Shown piece after piece: positions 5,777 through 5,844 of a stretch of 5,844 nt of DNA. The position numbers and the translations under genes are program-made. This DNA comes from an uncultured Ruminococcus sp. GTDB lineage: Bacteria > Bacillota > Clostridia > Oscillospirales > Acutalibacteraceae. Below the pieces are notes generated by a model that ran no database searches, was not told the origin of the DNA, and saw only the letters and a program-made list of their open reading frames with translations. The stretch is taken from positions 1 to 5,844 of the forward strand of contig CACYDZ010000136.1 in assembly GCA_902773265.1 (NCBI GenBank), read 5' to 3'. Positions within the stretch are counted from its first letter, which is position 1. The number at the start of each line of letters is the position of its first letter.

Positions 5777-5805
5777 TTGAATAGAAGAGTAGAAAGTGAT
5801 ATAGT
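5777..5805 (+). promoter_or_regulatory. Possible promoter of the gene starting at 5825
   Basis: The -35 TTGAAT (5777-5782, 4 of 6) is followed by a 17 bp spacer and the -10 TATAGT (5800-5805, 5 of 6) with an extended TGA before it (5797-5799). Transcription would begin around 5812, almost on the ribosome site, giving a very short leader of about 13 nt. The next gene could instead be read through from the operon upstream. Confidence 0.45.
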
Positions 5806-5824
5806 AAAAAAAGAGGTGAGGAAT

Positions 5825-5844
5825 ATGGTATACGAAATCATAAA
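5825..5844 (+). CDS. Start of a further gene, cut by the window edge
   Basis: ATG at 5825 is followed by an open frame (MVYEII) to the end of the window. The support is a strong ribosome site, GAGGTGAGG (5813-5821), at proper spacing. Only six codons are visible, so nothing can be said of the product. It has the same direction as the lipid kinase and PPTase and lies 80 bp after the PPTase stop. Confidence 0.65.

Overview
The window looks like chromosomal DNA from a low-GC Firmicute, most likely a clostridial gut or rumen bacterium close to Ruminococcus. This placement rests on the style of the housekeeping proteins, the strong AGGAGG-like ribosome sites, the A+T-rich sequence, and intergenic hairpin repeats of a kind I associate with Ruminococcaceae. 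It is an inference, and the species cannot be named from the sequence alone.

Left part, all on the minus strand and so read right to left: an NAD(P)-dependent malic enzyme (2677-3849) with its own promoter, then cysteinyl-tRNA synthetase cysS (1039-2457), then undecaprenyl-diphosphatase uppP (150-1001). cysS and uppP are 37 bp apart and look like one transcription unit. The 219 bp between the malic enzyme and cysS is almost entirely a two-armed hairpin repeat. I see no T-box leader and no clear promoter there, so cysS-uppP may be read through from the malic enzyme or start from inside the repeat.

Right part, plus strand: a divergent pair consisting of a YegS/DgkB-type diacylglycerol (lipid) kinase (4240-5121, probably really starting near 4219) and an Sfp-type 4'-phosphopantetheinyl transferase (5121-5744). 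They overlap in TAATG and sit behind a recognisable extended -10 promoter. A further gene begins at 5825 with a strong ribosome site and runs off the window.

The genes cover central carbon metabolism (malate to pyruvate), translation (Cys-tRNA), cell-wall lipid-carrier recycling, lipid phosphorylation and carrier-protein activation. They do not form one obvious pathway. No mobile-element gene, CRISPR array, rRNA or tRNA was seen.

The most unusual content is not coding. Three of the gaps (1-148, 2482-2681, 3996-4087) carry copies of one modular hairpin family, with both orientations present and with compensatory base changes in the stems. A second point is the start of the lipid kinase, where the ribosome site points to an ATA codon rather than to any ordinary start. 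I did not find convincing evidence of a new multi-gene system here.
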